DNA of 6,634 nt. Source: JBDTMT01 sp033764095 (GTDB lineage: Bacteria; Desulfobacterota; Binatia; HRBIN30; CADEER01). Both the position numbers and the translations under genes were made by a program. Positions 5,957-6,634 of the stretch are shown here, one piece after another. Position 1 is the first letter of the stretch; the number at the start of each line of letters is the position of its first letter. The notes under the pieces are model-generated. The model had not been told where the DNA came from, made no database searches, and worked only from the letters and a program-made list of their open reading frames with translations. The stretch lies in contig JANRJF010000270.1 in assembly GCA_033764095.1 (NCBI GenBank), positions 1 to 6,634 of the forward strand. The letters are read 5' to 3'.

Positions 5957-6634
5957 GTTGAAGGGCAAGGTCGCGGTGGTGACCGGCGCGGCGCCGCGCG
6001 GCGAGGGCGTCGGCAACGGCATGGCCTGCGCCATCCTGTTCGCGCGCGAGGGCGCCAAGGTGGTGCTGGTGAACCGCGACCAGGGCCGCGCCGAGGCGCT
6101 GAAGGCGCAGATCGTGAAAGACGGCGGCGACGCCGACGTGTTCGCCGGCGACGTGACCAAGCCCGAGGTGGCCGAGGCGATGGCGGCCTTCGCGGTGAAG
6201 CGCTACGGCCGGCTCGACATCATGCACAACAATGTCGGCATCGGCGCGGCGGGTACGCCGGAGACGGTGAAGCTCGAGGACTGGCACAAGGTGCTCGACG
6301 CCAACCTGACCACGGCGATGCTGTGCTGCAAGTTCGCCATCCCGAGGATGAAGGCGAATGGCGGCGGCTCGATCATCATGGTGTCGAGCATCGTCGGCGC
6401 CATGGGGCTGTCGGGCAGCTCCGGCGCGGTGGCTTATGCGACGGCCAAGGCCGGGCTGTTCGGCCTGACGCAATCGATCGCCGCGGACTACGCGACGCAG
6501 AACATCCGCTCGAACTGCATCATCGTCGGCTCGGTGCACACGCCGATGGTGGCGGGCATGGGCGCCGAGGCGCGCGAGCGGCGCCGGCAGATGGTGCCGA
6601 TGCAGACCGAGGGCACCGCCTGGGACATCGCCCA
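5946..6634 (+). CDS. SDR-family oxidoreductase (C-terminus beyond window)
   Basis: 229 complete codons of a classical-type short-chain dehydrogenase/reductase; families of this type usually run about 250-260 residues, so the end is cut off. A Rossmann fold starts at VAVVTGAAPRGEGVG (9-23). Further landmarks are the acidic DV after beta-3 (about 69-70), HNNVG (94-98, for NNAG), Asn120, MVSS (145-148), Tyr164 and Lys168 in YATAK, and the IIVGSVHTPM segment (192-201), where the family usually has a Pro-Gly. The Asn-Ser-Tyr-Lys tetrad is therefore complete, and an active NAD(P)-dependent alcohol/ketone oxidoreductase is expected. Strand beta-2 ends in VNRD (42-45). Arg44 with no Asp at the strand end leans towards NADP(H), which is an inference. 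The glycine motif has one extra residue (TGxxxxGxGxG). It overlaps the hydrolase stop by 11 bp (ATGTCGGATAG) and has its own strong ribosome binding site. Substrate unknown. Confidence 0.94.
   Translation, partial: MSDRLKGKVAVVTGAAPRGEGVGNGMACAILFAREGAKVVLVNRDQGRAEALKAQIVKDGGDADVFAGDVTKPEVAEAMAAFAVKRYGRLDIMHNNVGIGAAGTPETVKLEDWHKVLDANLTTAMLCCKFAIPRMKANGGGSIIMVSSIVGAMGLSGSSGAVAYATAKAGLFGLTQSIAADYATQNIRSNCIIVGSVHTPMVAGMGAEARERRRQMVPMQTEGTAWDIA

Noticed and set aside
5327..6539. Minus-strand frames antisense to the hydrolase and SDR
   Set aside because: Both plus-strand genes show complete family motifs and ribosome sites; the antisense translations have neither.

Overview
The window is very GC-rich DNA of alphaproteobacterial character, with dense genes, short intergenic gaps and a strong G/C third-position bias. 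The chemoreceptors carry the HAMP-proximal linker and the C-terminal ...FLGKIRAA tail that are common in Rhodospirillales/Rhizobiales receptors. No mobile element, RNA gene or CRISPR array was seen. The taxonomic reading is an inference from style, not from a marker gene.

Layout. On the minus strand, read right to left, there are two tandem methyl-accepting chemotaxis proteins (4837-2741, then 2709-613) 31 bp apart. After a 47-bp gap with a strong GC hairpin comes the N-terminal 188 residues of an uncharacterised exported protein (565-1), cut by the window edge. On the plus strand, diverging from the receptors across a 186-bp intergenic region, are an alpha/beta hydrolase (5024-5956) and a short-chain dehydrogenase/reductase (SDR, from 5946), which overlap by 11 bp. 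The SDR is cut by the right edge.

The two receptors are tandem paralogues of exactly equal length (698 aa each from GTG starts). They align end to end without a gap at a constant DNA offset of 2128 bp. By eye they share about 43% identity in the periplasmic sensing region but about 85% from the HAMP domain onward, including 76 consecutive identical residues at the signalling tip. This suggests duplication followed by divergence of ligand sensing while coupling to CheA/CheW was kept.

How the genes may work together. The receptors probably report two related chemical cues to the chemotaxis apparatus. The hydrolase and SDR look like a translationally coupled two-gene metabolic unit of unknown substrate. 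The divergent arrangement, with a 26-bp dyad near the middle of the shared intergenic region, permits co-regulation, but nothing in the sequence proves a functional link. Most of this is recognisable family biology. The less ordinary points are the ungapped receptor pair, a sharply bounded patch of purely synonymous differences at its signalling tip, the hairpin abutting a start codon that lacks a Shine-Dalgarno sequence, and the altered sequence motifs of the SDR.
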